Assembly (NCBI RefSeq): GCF_002127325.2
Contig: NC_035449.2
Location: 144,994,946 to 145,058,945 of the forward strand
From: Helianthus annuus
Lineage: Eukaryota > Streptophyta > Magnoliopsida > Asterales > Asteraceae
DNA length: 64,000 nt
Reading direction: 5' to 3'
Each line of letters starts with the position of its first letter. Position 1 is the stretch's first letter. The translations under genes and the position numbers were made by a program. Below, in pieces: positions 11,854-22,983 of the stretch. Below the pieces are notes generated by a model. The model was not told the DNA's origin. It saw only the letters and a list, made by a program, of their open reading frames with translations, and did no database searches.

Positions 11854-12347
11854 GGCCTTAGTTCTTGAGTTCATGAACTCACTTCTTGCAATCAACTTTC
11901 AAACACTTGCTTCTAGAGCTTGCATCAGTAGGAGAAGATTACCAAGTGTAGAAAAGACAGCTAGGACCATTAGTAAGCTTCTAATTAATTGCTTAGTCAT
12001 TTTAATTAGCTTAATTACTCAAAAGTCAAACTTATCGTAAATTAGATTTGACTTTCGTTTTAATCACATATGGACCAGCCACTGATCAGATTGAAAGTGG
12101 TTATGGAACCATATTAAGGTAGGTGATTAACTCCTAAAAGGGTACCTCCTAATTATCTCGTTTGACTAGTCAATTGTCGGGTCAAAATAGTTTGACAAAA
12201 AGTCAAACTGGACAGAATGTTTGAAAATGATTAAAATTAATAAAACAGAAGTTCTAAATTATATTTTAACATTCTAATGACTTGGTAATTAATATTAAAA
12301 CATGTTTTATCAGTCCTAACCCGACAATTAATAGTCTAAGGTCAGTT

Positions 12348-12394
12348 TATGACCGAAAGTCGCAAAAGCTTGACTTTTGCTTTGACTTTCAGTT
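12348..12394. repeat. 47-bp palindromic segment present only in the 3' LTR
   Basis: Absent at the matching place in the 5' LTR (near 1977). It is bounded by direct repeats cagtt (12343-12347 and 12390-12394). Inside, GAAAGTC (12355) pairs with GACTTTC (12384), and GCAAAAG (12362) with CTTTTGC (12374) around loop cttga. Slippage across the cagtt repeats, helped by the hairpin, explains its loss from the 5' LTR. Confidence 0.7.
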
Positions 12395-14634
12395 CTGACC
12401 CGTTTAAGCTTAACTCTCCCATGTTCTAAGCTTCCATTAGGACCACATTACTCAGTAGTATAACCCTCTGAAGTTATATTGCATGATGGCTAATGGTTTG
12501 AATTATATGTACATGATCGTTAATATGCTTAAAAATGCCATAAATGCCCTTTTGACACACAACTGAGATTTTTAGCAATGTGAATGGACAAACACCTTTG
12601 CTACTGATATTTAGACTTGTCTCGAAAATTTGACATCAGTTTGAGGTCTAGATTAGGAGTTATGCTCAATAGCGTAATTAGAAAGCTTTTTATTAATTAA
12701 ATTGCGTAATTAGCATAAAGCCTATCTAAACCCAATTTTTGATACCAAAACTTTTACCTACTGATGTAAAATAATATTTTGGGATTTTTGAAGATTTTTA
12801 TTTATTTTTAGGCTGAGCATAACGTAGGATTATAGCTTGATTTCGGTAATTGTCGGTTTTACCCTTTTCATGCATAAAATGAGTTTTACATAACGTTTTG
12901 ATGTCAAACTTTTTTCTACTGATTTTATATGATAGATAAAGTATTTTGAACTTTATAAACTGATCAAAAAACTTAGATTTCCTATTTTAACCCGAATATC
13001 CCTTAAAACCGACTTTTTAGCGTTTTTAGCGCATAGTATGAGTTAAAACTATATTTGGCTCATAAAACCTATTACCTACTGATGTTTTAAGTTAATTTAT
13101 ATAATTAAACACTAAGCCAAAGTTTTTAAATTCAGAATTCTATTTTGACCTTTAAAGCTTATGTGAAATTACCAAAATGCCCCTAAGGTGCATAGTTTGG
13201 TTATATAAGATAAATTTCACATATATAAAATACCATACTGTTATAACTTATAAAAATACATATTCTTACTGATTAGATCAGACCTGAAACTCAGTTTAAC
13301 ATTTAAACTCTTTTATGAGTATTAAAATTACCAAAATGCCTTTATGGGACTTAAATTGGTTTAAATTACTTTTTGGGCATATATGTTAACATCTTACTGA
13401 TGTATTAACATATTTTGAGCATAATAACGATTAAGACCTGTATATAATTTATTTGGTTACCCGTTACGCGTTTATGCGTTCGGATTAACAAACGTGACTA
13501 GTTTACGTAAAATAGCCGAAACGGGCTTAACCTTATCATTAAATTCTCATTTTCCAGAATGTGTTTAGTTTACCCATATTATATAAATATCCAAGCTTGT
13601 CGGGTCTAAGCCACATTCAATTCCGGTCTCCGCTTAATCTAGCGTTTAGAACCGTAAGGTTTCCTTCTAGCTAGCCGGTCTAAGTCCTTGACTTAATTAA
13701 AGACCCGTTAGAATCCAAATAGGTTAATAAACCTTCTATACAGATTAAATAACTTCCGGTAGAAGGTGTCTTCAAAAAGCTTTAGGATTATACTGCTAGC
13801 ATCAGGTAAACACTTTTAACTTATTTTCCCTTGTACGGGCTTGGGATATGGTATTATAATAATACCACTTGGTCGGGTATGAAATAATTTAATCGGATTG
13901 TGATTAATAAATTGCATAACCCGTTTTAATCTGTTTTGTTTGATAACATGAACATTGGGGGTTAATTCGACCGTGTCCTGGATATCCTCGGCTCATTTCA
14001 TTTGAAAATGGCCATGACTTATGCACGGGGTGTAGGCATACACCTGACAGATGCAAATGCTAAATAATATATATAAACCCACATGTTGGGGATAACTCCT
14101 TTGTGGGTTCTATAAGTGGCGAGTCGGTTAATCACGACCGGCTTCCAACTGGCCCCAATTGTATGACAAACATGTAAACCTGTATACAAGATTATCTTAA
14201 AATAATTGTCACAAGTTATAAATGATTTGTGCCATGCGCACTTAAATCAATTTTCATAAATGTTTTCAAAAAGAGTCAGTTAATTGTATTTATCAGTGTA
14301 AACTGACGTATTTTCTTAAAAGACTGATTGACAGGTACCTCTCGTAATAGGCTGGAGCTATTAGGTGTCATAAGAGGATCTTGCAAATCCATAGATACCT
14401 GAAGTCTGTTGTTTTTGTTTCTGTGTACATTTATGATCCGCCTGTGGATCTTATTACATTCCAGTCTATATATTCTTAAACTCGAACACTCAGACATTAT
14501 GGTTTGTAATAGTTTATTCACCAAGCCTTCCGCTGTGCTATTATATTGTGTATATTGACAATGATGATATTAACTACGTCACGATACTCCCCACCGGGCC
14601 CACCGGTAATATATGGAAATATCGGGGTGTGACA

Positions 14635-15949
14635 TTAAGATACCCAACATGTTAAAATGATTCAAGCATGTGAGGCTAACGGGTCGGAAGGAAGCAAGGA
14701 AGCAAGCACGGTTATGGAAGCTCGAGGTAAGTGATTCCCAAGCTTAATTTATGTTTGTGTAAATGAATTGATATAAGAAAGAAGACTGGGAATCACAAAG
14801 GGGTGGATTATTAATATTGGTGTCAAGGTAAGAAAGGCTGTAATGGTCAACATAGTTTAACTAGGCTTGAATCCATATGGTGGGAGAAAGGGGACATAAA
14901 TAAGAAAGTAACTTAGTAGTATGTTTAACAAGGTAGTTGGTATAATCGGGTCAACAACGATGTAAATTGACCTTTATGGTGGTTAACATGGGATTCGGGT
15001 TAAACATGTGTTCTGGAGGCTTACATGAAGGAACAATGTGGTGCGATGGTCAAAGAAACAAAAGAAACAAGAGTTTGGAAGTTCCAGGTGCTGTAAGCCT
15101 TGGCCACAATTCAGACAACCATGGCTGTAGACCCCATGTGGGCCAAGCTGGCTAGGGTGTAGCCTAAGGCATGGGGAGTAGGCTATGACCGTGTAAACCC
15201 CTTTCAAAGCACCGTTAGACCCCCAATATGCACCCTAACCTTACAAAATAGTTGTGTGAGGTGCGGATTAGTATGGTACTTGTATTTAAGCTCCCAAAAT
15301 GTACCCCAAACTTACCAAGGGGTGTTTATTAGGTGCGAGTAAGAATGGAACGTGTATGCAAGTATGTATGGGAATGAAATAAGTATGTATGCTTGTAAGA
15401 ATGGATTTAATTATATGTTAGTAGATGGGGTCCATAGATGAGCATGTACGGTTTTTGTATGTATGGATGTTTATGTCTAGGATTTGCATATTTGAATGTG
15501 CTAGAGATAGCGTTTCAAGAAGTGGAGACTTTAGCATATCTTTTTCCTAAAAAGCATTCATTATAAAAAAATAATGTAATTGTTGAATATTTACCACTGT
15601 TAGCTTTTCTTTCTGCGCCATTTTAGATATGTTACTATGAGGATTGACGTATATTTGTACTACTTTACATGATGCATTAGAATTGTCCTTAGATCCATTA
15701 TTGTTGTCGACATAATTGACCTACAATTTGTCGAAGATGGGTAGATTGGTAATGGCAGGACTTGTGTAGACAGATGAGCTAGAAGTTAAGTTTGTTAGTG
15801 GTATCTGCCATATGCATGGACAAGGTCTGAAGTTCATCTTCTTTCTCAGATTCAAATATGCTATTTGAAATTTACATTGTGGAATTCGTTCCTTTGATGA
15901 CACTTTTGTTCGAGGAACACGCCAATATCTATTGAAGTCACTCCATAGC
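14635..15949. other. Flank of chromovirus A, no gene recognised
   Basis: Moderately AT-rich DNA. Open frames such as 14967-15155 are short and lack family motifs. The part just right of the LTR has the look of another old element, but no ends are visible. Confidence 0.4.
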
Positions 15950-16420
15950 CAATCCTTTTTACTAAGTGGCTAATAACAATGCTTTTTATCAAATTCATAA
16001 GTGATCATATGTATTAGTTTTTAACCATATCATTAAAAAACTATCATGGAAGTTGCTCACATTTAGCCACTTTTTTTCTGCTATGGTTAGCAAATGTCAC
16101 ATTTTTAATCAAAGCGTGGCTAAAGGTTTCGAAAAGAAAAAAAAATGTATTTTTCTTCGCCTGAATCAAAAATCAAACTAACAACATGACAGGATGTCAC
16201 ATTTAGCCACACTTTCGAGTTTGGCTAATAAATTTCACATTTTTTTCTTAAAGTGTAGTGAAACGTTTTAAACTGTTATACAATGATAAGATAAAATAAT
16301 AAGATGGGTAGCTAAAAGTGTTAAGAAATGTTATTTATGACCTATAGCCACACATTTACTCAAAAGTGTGGCAGGATGGTTGAAGGTAATGTGTAACCGT
16401 AAGCTCTTTTTAACGTAGTG
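15950..16420 (-). mobile_element. CACTA-like element end with subterminal repeats
   Basis: On the minus strand the segment starts CACTACGTTAAAAAGAG at 16420, next to a tga trinucleotide. Inward lie many copies of GTGGCTAA or its complement (around 15967, 16072, 16119, 16205, 16310, 16347), the kind of subterminal motif bound by CACTA transposases. No opposite end or transposase ORF is found, so this is a fragment or a decayed non-autonomous copy. Confidence 0.45.
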
Positions 16421-16602
16421 TGAACACCCTAATAAAATGTAAAATATGATCAAATATTTGATTCATACAAAGCTAGAGGTATCGAAGTGTGAACACCCCT
16501 AATAAAATGTAAAATATGATCAAATATTTTACTCATACAGTAATCAAAGCTAGAGGTATTGAAATGTGAACACCACTAATAAAATGTAAAATATGATCAA
16601 AC
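16418..16602 (+). repeat. Three-copy tandem repeat, units of 69-77 bp
   Basis: Units start at 16418, 16487 and 16564 with (g/a)tgtgaacacc and continue aataaaatgtaaaatatgatcaaa. The first unit overlaps the CACTA-like end by three bases. Confidence 0.85.
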
Positions 16603-16816
16603 TTAACCAATGGTTAAGTCCGTAATTCAGAATTCTCCATTAATAAGAACTCTTCTTAGAAAAGGTTTGTTTGGAAAGAAAATATTGTAACCTAGACAGA
16701 GACAAATATCAAAACAACCAATTATTATGTATCGTTTAATGACTTTGAATGCACAGAGTTCTTTGACGAAAGTGGCTATAAAGTCAAGAAACGTACAAAA
16801 TTTCTACAAAACTATT

Positions 16817-16980
16817 CCTTAAACTATAAAGATTTCTACAAAAGAGTTGTTGAATTTATGACACCAAATGTTAGAAAATGACATTTTGCTTCAAATAACC
16901 TTAAACTATAAAGATTTCTACAAAACGAGTTATTGAATTTATGACACCAAGTGTCAGAAAATGACATTTTGCTTCAAATA
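16817..16980 (+). repeat. 82-bp tandem duplication
   Basis: Two copies (16817-16898 and 16899-16980) starting ccttaaactataaag and ending gacattttgcttcaaata, with few differences. No coding potential is seen, and 16981-17300 is also empty. Confidence 0.88.
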
Positions 16981-17309
16981 AAATCAAAATAGAAAATGTG
17001 CACCTCGATATAGAAAGTGTGTAAAAATCTTTCAAGCCTCGTGCATGTTAGTAAAACAAAGGCAGCTCCACTTCATTGAGTATACAAAGCATAAGTCAAA
17101 CTCTTGAATTATTTATATCAAACTTTTGAGTCACTTTCTCTCTAAAATCGTCGTCACTTGGTGACAGTGTAATTAAGAAAATTCAACATATTATTTTGTG
17201 TACTTTATATCACCAAGCTAAAGTTAATTTATAAGATTAACATAACTTTATCAAACCATTCATATGGAAACGAGTTTAATACATAGAGCCGAGCTAAGAG
17301 GAAATGGGT

Positions 17310-18036
17310 AAAAGTCATAAATAAACTGTTTATGAACACTTACCAAACGCAAATAAACTCAAACAAATGTTCATGAATATAAATATAAATGAACACAAAC
17401 AACGTTTATGAACACAAATATATACATACGAACATATATTCATTTTGAAATAAAATATGCATTTTTCAACACGAAGATTAAATGAATCCACCAAAAAGTA
17501 AATAATCACTTAACATAATTATCTAAACACAGTTGATATAATTATCATAAACATAATTAACACAAAATTAAGAAGTTTGTCAAGCTTAAATATAAATTGA
17601 AATTCAAATGGTCAAGTGAGTGATGTTGGAAGAGACATATAGTATGAATAGGGTTTCAAATTTTTAAAAATTAAAAACAATAAAACAAAAATCCAACATA
17701 TAAAACCTTTAAATAAATGAATACAAATGAACATAAACAAGCGAACATAAAAGAACCTGTTATGTTCACGAATATAAACGAACAAACACAACCTCCATTC
17801 ACGTTCATTCGTTTAACTTAATGAATGAAATTTCTTATTCATGTTCATCATTTATGAAATGAACCCCATTTATGAAATGAATGAACATAAACGAACGTCT
17901 AGCAGAACGGTTCACGAACTATTTACTGAACATTTGATTCGTTTACAGCTCTAATTGTAATAAATGAATGAATATAAACGAACTTCTAACTGAATAGTTC
18001 ACGGACTATTTACTTAATATTCGATTTGTTTAGAAC
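17310..18036. mobile_element. Degenerate hAT-like element rich in gaac/gttc
   Basis: Dense aaacgaac and gttcatg motifs and an end like gattcgtttacagctcta (about 17938-17955) resemble the clearer element at 22285-22983. The end is partly duplicated again up to 18036 (cgatttgtttagaactcta). The left end is not defined and there is no transposase ORF. Confidence 0.5.
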
Positions 18037-18335
18037 TCTAACTCTAAGTATGACATAATCATACAAAAACATTTAGGTGTTATCTTGTGTTGAAGTTAAC
18101 ATTAATGACAACCACTGCCACTTTGTCATAACCATAGCGACTACCGTCGTAGAATTATGTGTACATAGTATGATAAACTAGACAATAATTTTCGAAAGGA
18201 TTTAAAGTGTATGTATACTTGTATAGCCTTTTAATATTTTTAAAAAATGCAGGTGTAAAATCTATTATATTGAAAGCATTTCTCAATCCAGTTATGTTAA
18301 AACCTCTTTTGAGTATTAATCAGTTACGGATGTTA

Positions 18336-18649
18336 GGCTATAGGGTGTGGTCATGACCCTCATGACCACCATGATCCTCCATGTTAATGTCATGTAACTC
18401 ATCTTTAATCCACCATCCAAAACCACTACCCTAAGGGTATGGTCATGACCCAAACCATTAGCCCCTTATTTATTATCTTTGTTTAAACAAAAAAGAAATG
18501 ATTTATTGAAAAATGGAAAGGAGGACCATGGTTGCCATGGTTTAATCCATGCAAACCATGGTGGATCAATCAAGGGGGTGGTGTAGCCTTACATTCATGT
18601 TCCTAAATGGCAAATCATGTCCCAACCATGATCCCCACACCCTATAACC
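18336..18649. mobile_element. PIF/Harbinger-type MITE, 314 bp
   Basis: Terminal inverted repeats GGCTATAGGGTGTGG and (reverse complement of the right end) GGTTATAGGGTGTGG, flanked by a perfect TTA at 18333-18335 and 18650-18652. A TTA/TAA target duplication is the PIF/Harbinger hallmark. The interior is non-coding, with repeated catgacc/ccatgg motifs. Confidence 0.82.
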
Positions 18650-18652
18650 TTA

Positions 18653-19349
18653 TACCTGTTTAACTTTATCAAAATCTAGTTTCTATATATTTATCAAAAT
18701 CTAGTCTCTCTCTCTCTCTCTTTATATATATTTATATGATGCAACTATTTATATTAAAATTATAACATTTAAACTGTATCCTATCTTAGGATTTTTTTTC
18801 TTTCAAAACTGTTTTTAACTTTAATCAAACATTTTCTAATATTAACTTTAACTAAATTAGAATCTTAGTAATTGTCTCATATTTTATATGGAATGTCAAT
18901 TTTTTATAACAAAAAAGACTAGCGAGACGCTATGCAAAACAATTACAATTTACAATATAGGATGAAACAAAAGGGGATCTACACCAACTATTCCATACTC
19001 AACTATCCATTATAGCTCTAAATTTCATATGTTTATTTGTAAAAAACTATTCGGGATATTCTTATTATTAAAAGTACATCCCCTTGAATGTTTTTTTTTA
19101 GTTAGCTAACGCGAAAAGAAAGGTCAAATATTATACGGCAAAAATAGTGTAACCCATGAGAAACAATTAATAATGACTCATATTATCTGAATTAATCCTT
19201 CTTTTAGAAGACTGCATGGATCCTATACAGTTTTAGATAAACTCCATGCGCTTGAATGATCAACTCCTTTGTCCTTGTATGATGTTAATCAACTTCATGA
19301 ATTGATTGGCTTTTTCTTGTCTTCTTCTTCTTTTTATTTAAACAATTAA
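18653..19349. other. AT-rich stretch, no gene
   Basis: Contains a (CT)n run near 18704-18722 followed by TA-rich sequence. No ORF or structural feature could be supported. Confidence 0.5.
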
Positions 19350-19639
19350 TAGAAAAAAGAGTTAAATGCCCGGATAGTCCCTGTGGTTTGCCCTTTTATC
19401 ATCTTTAGTCCCTAACTTTCTAAACTTACAGCTATAGTCCCCAATTTTTTAATTTTCGTTCCCGGATAGTCCCTGGACCTAACATTAGTTAATTTTCTCA
19501 TTTAAGAGGGTGTGAAATGACATAAATACCCTTTCCTTAAAACATTAAAAGAAATATATTTATTTATTTAATCAAGTGGGCCCACCATTCTTATCTTCAT
19601 CAACTCACCCCACCCCACGCCACCCACTTCATCTTCCCT

Positions 19640-19931
19640 ACTCCTCAGTCCATGGGCAATTTGGACTGTGAATTTGCAGCGAACGGGTTTGTGATCACTC
19701 TCGGTTACATCCATACAAGCTTCATACCTGTAGATGTTATCACAAAGAAATATGATTTTATAAAATAAAATGGGGTGTAAAAAAGGGAAGTTCCCAAAGA
19801 GACCTACTGCCAAACTGAAGCAACAACGGGGCATGCTAAACCGCATTTGGATGCTGGTGATGAACGATTGTGTCGAAATAGTATTCTCTCACACCCTGCG
19901 GGTATACGTTTTTTCTCTCCAGAATCATATA
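19640..19931 (-). pseudogene. Captured fragment of a type II inositol polyphosphate 5-phosphatase gene
   Basis: On the minus strand a first exon, 19931 to 19808, follows a pyrimidine-rich acceptor (ttttttttccag) and encodes [18 protein letters not shown]...[15 protein letters not shown]. An 80-bp intron (19807-19728, GT...AG) follows, then an exon encoding [19 protein letters not shown]. The SDHKPV motif belongs to the catalytic 5-phosphatase fold, and the flanking residues recall the plant FRA3-like group, which removes the 5-phosphate from inositol phosphates and phosphoinositides. Only the C-terminal edge of the catalytic domain is present. Retained introns mean genomic capture, not retrocopying. 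Family recognition is from memory of motifs; the subgroup is less sure than the family. Confidence 0.75.
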
Positions 19932-20359
19932 CTGGAAAAAAAATAGTAAAGCAACTTTTCATGCGTTCTTCATAGGCAATCTTCTGTGACAATTTACTTG
20001 TGAATGGGTCGATTCTGATTATGTTTTATCTATGCGTGTTAAAGTTAAATAATAATCAATATGGGTCAAATGGATCTAACGGCTTGAAGATCGCCCAAAT
20101 GTTTTTTAATGCAAAAAAAAAATTCTAAGTCATTCAATGCAACAAATATAGATTGTTACTCAAAGGTTATATTGTTCTTTTACAATTGAATGCCAAAAAT
20201 GTCTTTGCAAGGCGTTGCTTCTCTGCAACCGTAGTATTTACACTACCAGTGGTAGGGCTGTCGTCCATCTGTATCAATAACAACAAAATTACAGCGGTGA
20301 TGATGGCGGCGGTGGTGGTTGTGGCGGGATGGTTGTGGCAGTGGTGGTTACGGTGAAGT

Positions 20360-20381
20360 GGGTGGGGTGGGGTGGGGGGGG
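20360..20381 (+). other. G-quadruplex-like tract
   Basis: Four G runs of 3, 4, 4 and 8 separated by single T bases, inside the Pack-MULE. Such spacing is favourable for a quadruplex. The Gs continue in (ggt)n to about 20417. Confidence 0.5.
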
Positions 20382-21073
20382 TGGAGATGGTGGTGGTGGT
20401 GGTGTGGAGTGGGGAAGATGAAGTAGGTAGGATGGGTGGTGGGTCCCATATAAATTGTAAAATATTAATTATATTTCTTTTAACTTTTTAGTTATTAATT
20501 TGATAGTAAGGGTATTTTTGTCATTTCACACGTACCTAACATCAAAAACTAACCCTCATCCACACCAGGGACTATCCGGGAACGAAATTCAAAAACTTAA
20601 GGACTATAGGTGTAATTTTAGAAAGTTAGGGACTAAAAATGAAAAATGAGAAAACCACAGGACAATTCAAGCATTTTTCTCTAGAAAAAATAAAATCCTA
20701 ATGAATCTAGTTTACATGTATACAATTACAAAAATAAGAATAACCAGGCCGGTTTGCAAACTCTAGTAACATGCCGTGTAAGTTTTCCTAAGGATATGGG
20801 GTGTGGGGCATTGGTTGGGGCGGGGGTCGTCAAGTAACGCTGGCTAAATAACACCGGGCCAGCGTTGGCCACGATGTTGCCCCCCAGGTGTGGGTTTGAA
20901 GCCATGCGTGGGGGGGGGGGGGTGATGTGGCTGGCTTGGATTGGCTGGTGAGAGATGACCGTTTGGGTTAGCCGTTGCCAAACGGCTACTTTATTTAAGA
21001 AAATATTTCTTTTTTAAACATTATAAATACTCACCCATTTTTTACAATTTTTTACCACTTCTCTATTTCTTCT

Positions 21074-21074
<1 letters not shown>

Positions 21075-21127
<53 letters not shown>
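21075..21127. repeat. (CT)n-(TA)n microsatellite
   Basis: A (tc)n run continues directly into (ta)n, upstream of the decayed ORF. Confidence 0.95.
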
Positions 21128-21132
<5 letters not shown>

Positions 21133-21157
21133 AATTCAACCTACTTAATCCTCTACA

Positions 21158-21897
21158 TTGCATCCATTTAACCGAAACTACTACGACCCAACCAACCCCT
21201 TTGGTTACCAAGAGAACCCGAACCCTAACTCGTCACAAAACCGTCAACCAACAAACCCAACCCAAATACCGCTTACACGCGGCCATCCACACGGTTTAGT
21301 ATACTCATCGTGTCCCGATCTAGCAAGATTTGCGTCGTATTTAGGAAACCGTGTATTCACGAACTTTCCATACGACGATTCATCTATTTCAGTTAACCGT
21401 TCCCACCCCGATTCCGTACCCGAAACAGAACCGCAAGAGTTGGTGATTCGTCATCCAAACCGGCCAAAAAAAGAAGTCACAAGGAAAAAACAGAGCGGTG
21501 AAACCAAGGCCGACTTTATCAAGAATACCATTATATGATATAGAGAAAACAAGAAGCACGAGTTCAAGTACATGCATTGTTGGGATGCATGTAGGTACGC
21601 TTCTAAATGAGCGAGAGTCCCTACTGCTAGCGAATCAACTTCATCCAAAAGGGCAAGAACACCCTTGTCCTAAGCTTAGTCTGATGCTCGTGATCAAGAG
21701 CTTTATCTTCATTTGGATGATTTTGATGATTCTCCTTCCCGCCCACCCGGTAGAGACACGTCAAAAAAGTGGATTCAAAGAGGGAGATCGGGTTCGGCAT
21801 CGGGTTCGACCACTAGTTTGGCCTCGGGTAAAGGGTTGTATACCGATCAGTTGGAAGAAATTGGGACGAAAATCGACACATTCTATTTCATCCAATA
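21158..21897 (+). pseudogene. Decayed transposon ORF with NAM-associated-like tail
   Basis: The first part, 21158-21538, encodes MHPFNRNYYDPTNPFGYQ and then an Asn/Pro-rich segment ending in a stop. Further on, in shifted frames, come pieces like HEFKYMHCWD and SSKRARTPLS, and at about 21720-21897 SRPPGRDTSKK followed by a Ser/Gly stretch and a LEEIGTKID helix. This order (N/P-rich head, YMHCWD-like motif, RPPGRDxSKK, short coiled coil) recalls plant proteins with a SANT-like domain and a NAM-associated C-terminus, often Harbinger-derived. The SANT-like middle is missing, and several stops and shifts are present. Confidence 0.5.
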
Positions 21898-22284
21898 ACA
21901 AAGGATCGAGATAAGGAAAAATATCCAAGCGTCGTACGATAAAAAATATCTCTAAAAGAAAAACGCGAAAATATGAAAGTTCTCGCCATGCCCGTCAATC
22001 ACCTTACCGGCCCAGAATTGAAATTGACGTTACAAATGAAACAAGGAATCTTGAAAAAACATAACATGGATAAATTATGAAGTTTTTAATATTTTTTTAA
22101 TTTTATATAGCTTTTTATTTTATTTTATGTAGTTTTCTTAGTTAAATGAAATTTTAAATAGTTAAAAAAAATCAAAATCCATATGGCTTGCCACGCCAGT
22201 CGAAGCCACGCCAACCCACACCTCTTCTTTTGAAGAATTACCTTATGAATCTCACATCACCACATGTCGAGCAATGACCCCAAC

Positions 22285-22983
22285 TTGGGCTGTAAACGAA
22301 CCGAACGTTCAGCGAGCAATTCGTGAACCGTTCGGCGAGAAGTTTGTTTATGTTCGTTCGACTAGCTTAACGAATGAACACGAACAAAAAATTTCGTTTG
22401 GTTAGCTTAGCGAACAAACACGAGCACAGGTCTCGTTCGTTCGACTATGTTCGTGAACGTTTGGTAATATGTCCGTTTATGTTCGTTCGTGTTCGTTTGA
22501 TTATACCAACAAAAAAAAAATAATAAACCTTTTATCCAAACATATTGAAAACATGAAACCCTATTTTTTCTAAGTTAGCTAAAATTTGGACATTCTAAGA
22601 CATTTTTGGGGATAATTATGTCTAAATTAGTTAAACTTAATTCATCGTTTGATGGTCTAGCAGACTTCTTGTGTTTTGATTTATCATTTGATGGTTGTAT
22701 TTAACTACTTATATCAAATGTTTAAGGATAATGATATTTTTATTTTGTTGTTTTCAAGTTAAATGTTCGTTTGCGTTTGTTTTTATTTGCTTGCGTTCAT
22801 TTCTGTTCGAGAATAGTGTTCACGAACTGTTCGTGAACAACTGAATTTCCTTAACGAACGGACACGAACATAAAATTATGTTCGGTATGCGTTCGTGAAC
22901 AGTTTGTGATCATATTAATTTCCTTAACGAACGAACACGAACATGGCCTCATTCGTGTTCGTTCGGTTCATTTACAGCCCTAC
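22285..22983. mobile_element. hAT-like MITE, ends GGGCTGTAAACGAACCGAAC
   Basis: Inverted ends GGGCTGTAAACGAACCGAAC (22287) and its near complement ending tttacagccc (22980). The interior consists of repeated cgttcgtg/cacgaacg motifs. A 7-bp ccccaac occurs just outside both ends (22278-22284 and 22984-22990), close to an 8-bp hAT duplication. There is no ORF. Confidence 0.75.

Larger units (their letters stand above)
1172..14634 (+). mobile_element. Chromovirus A: Ty3/gypsy element, 5' end interrupted
   Basis: Order is 5' LTR (incomplete here), PBS, extra ORF, hairpin-rich leader, gag, protease, RT, RNase H, integrase with a C-terminal chromodomain-like tail, PPT and 3' LTR. Integrase after RT makes it Ty3/gypsy; the tail (KKLRRK...VKVKW...TWEVE) makes it a chromovirus, and the long LTRs with the Met primer site suggest the Tekay/Del lineage (inference). 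Pol has one frameshift and four nonsense codons, so it is not autonomous. The 3' LTR is followed by ttaag; the left duplication is not visible. Confidence 0.93.
11022..14634 (+). repeat. 3' LTR of chromovirus A (3613 bp)
   Basis: Starts TGTAACACC and ends GGTGTGACA. Everything from 11542 matches 1172-4208 with only scattered differences, so insertion was fairly recent. It carries paired GC-rich motifs (acgcggcccacg, acgcggcccgcc, 11624-11668). The first 1.17 kb of the antisense neighbour at 1-1171 has similar gcggcccgc motifs. An 82-codon antisense ORF at 14276-14524 is conserved in both LTRs simply because the LTRs are copies. Confidence 0.94.
19359..20681. mobile_element. Pack-MULE with a captured 5-phosphatase fragment
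   Basis: Long inverted repeats of roughly 200 bp (from gagttaaatgcccggatagt on the left, and its counterpart ending at 20681) are bounded by an identical 9-bp sequence tagaaaaaa at 19350-19358 and 20682-20690. A 9-bp duplication with long TIRs defines a Mutator-like element. Both ends carry the phrase 'cccggatagtccctgg' or its complement. The interior holds captured exons and a G-rich tract, and no transposase, so it is non-autonomous. Confidence 0.9.

Noticed and set aside
14276..14524. 82-codon minus-strand ORF, also at 3859-4107
   Set aside because: Its conservation reflects LTR duplication only, and no motif is present.
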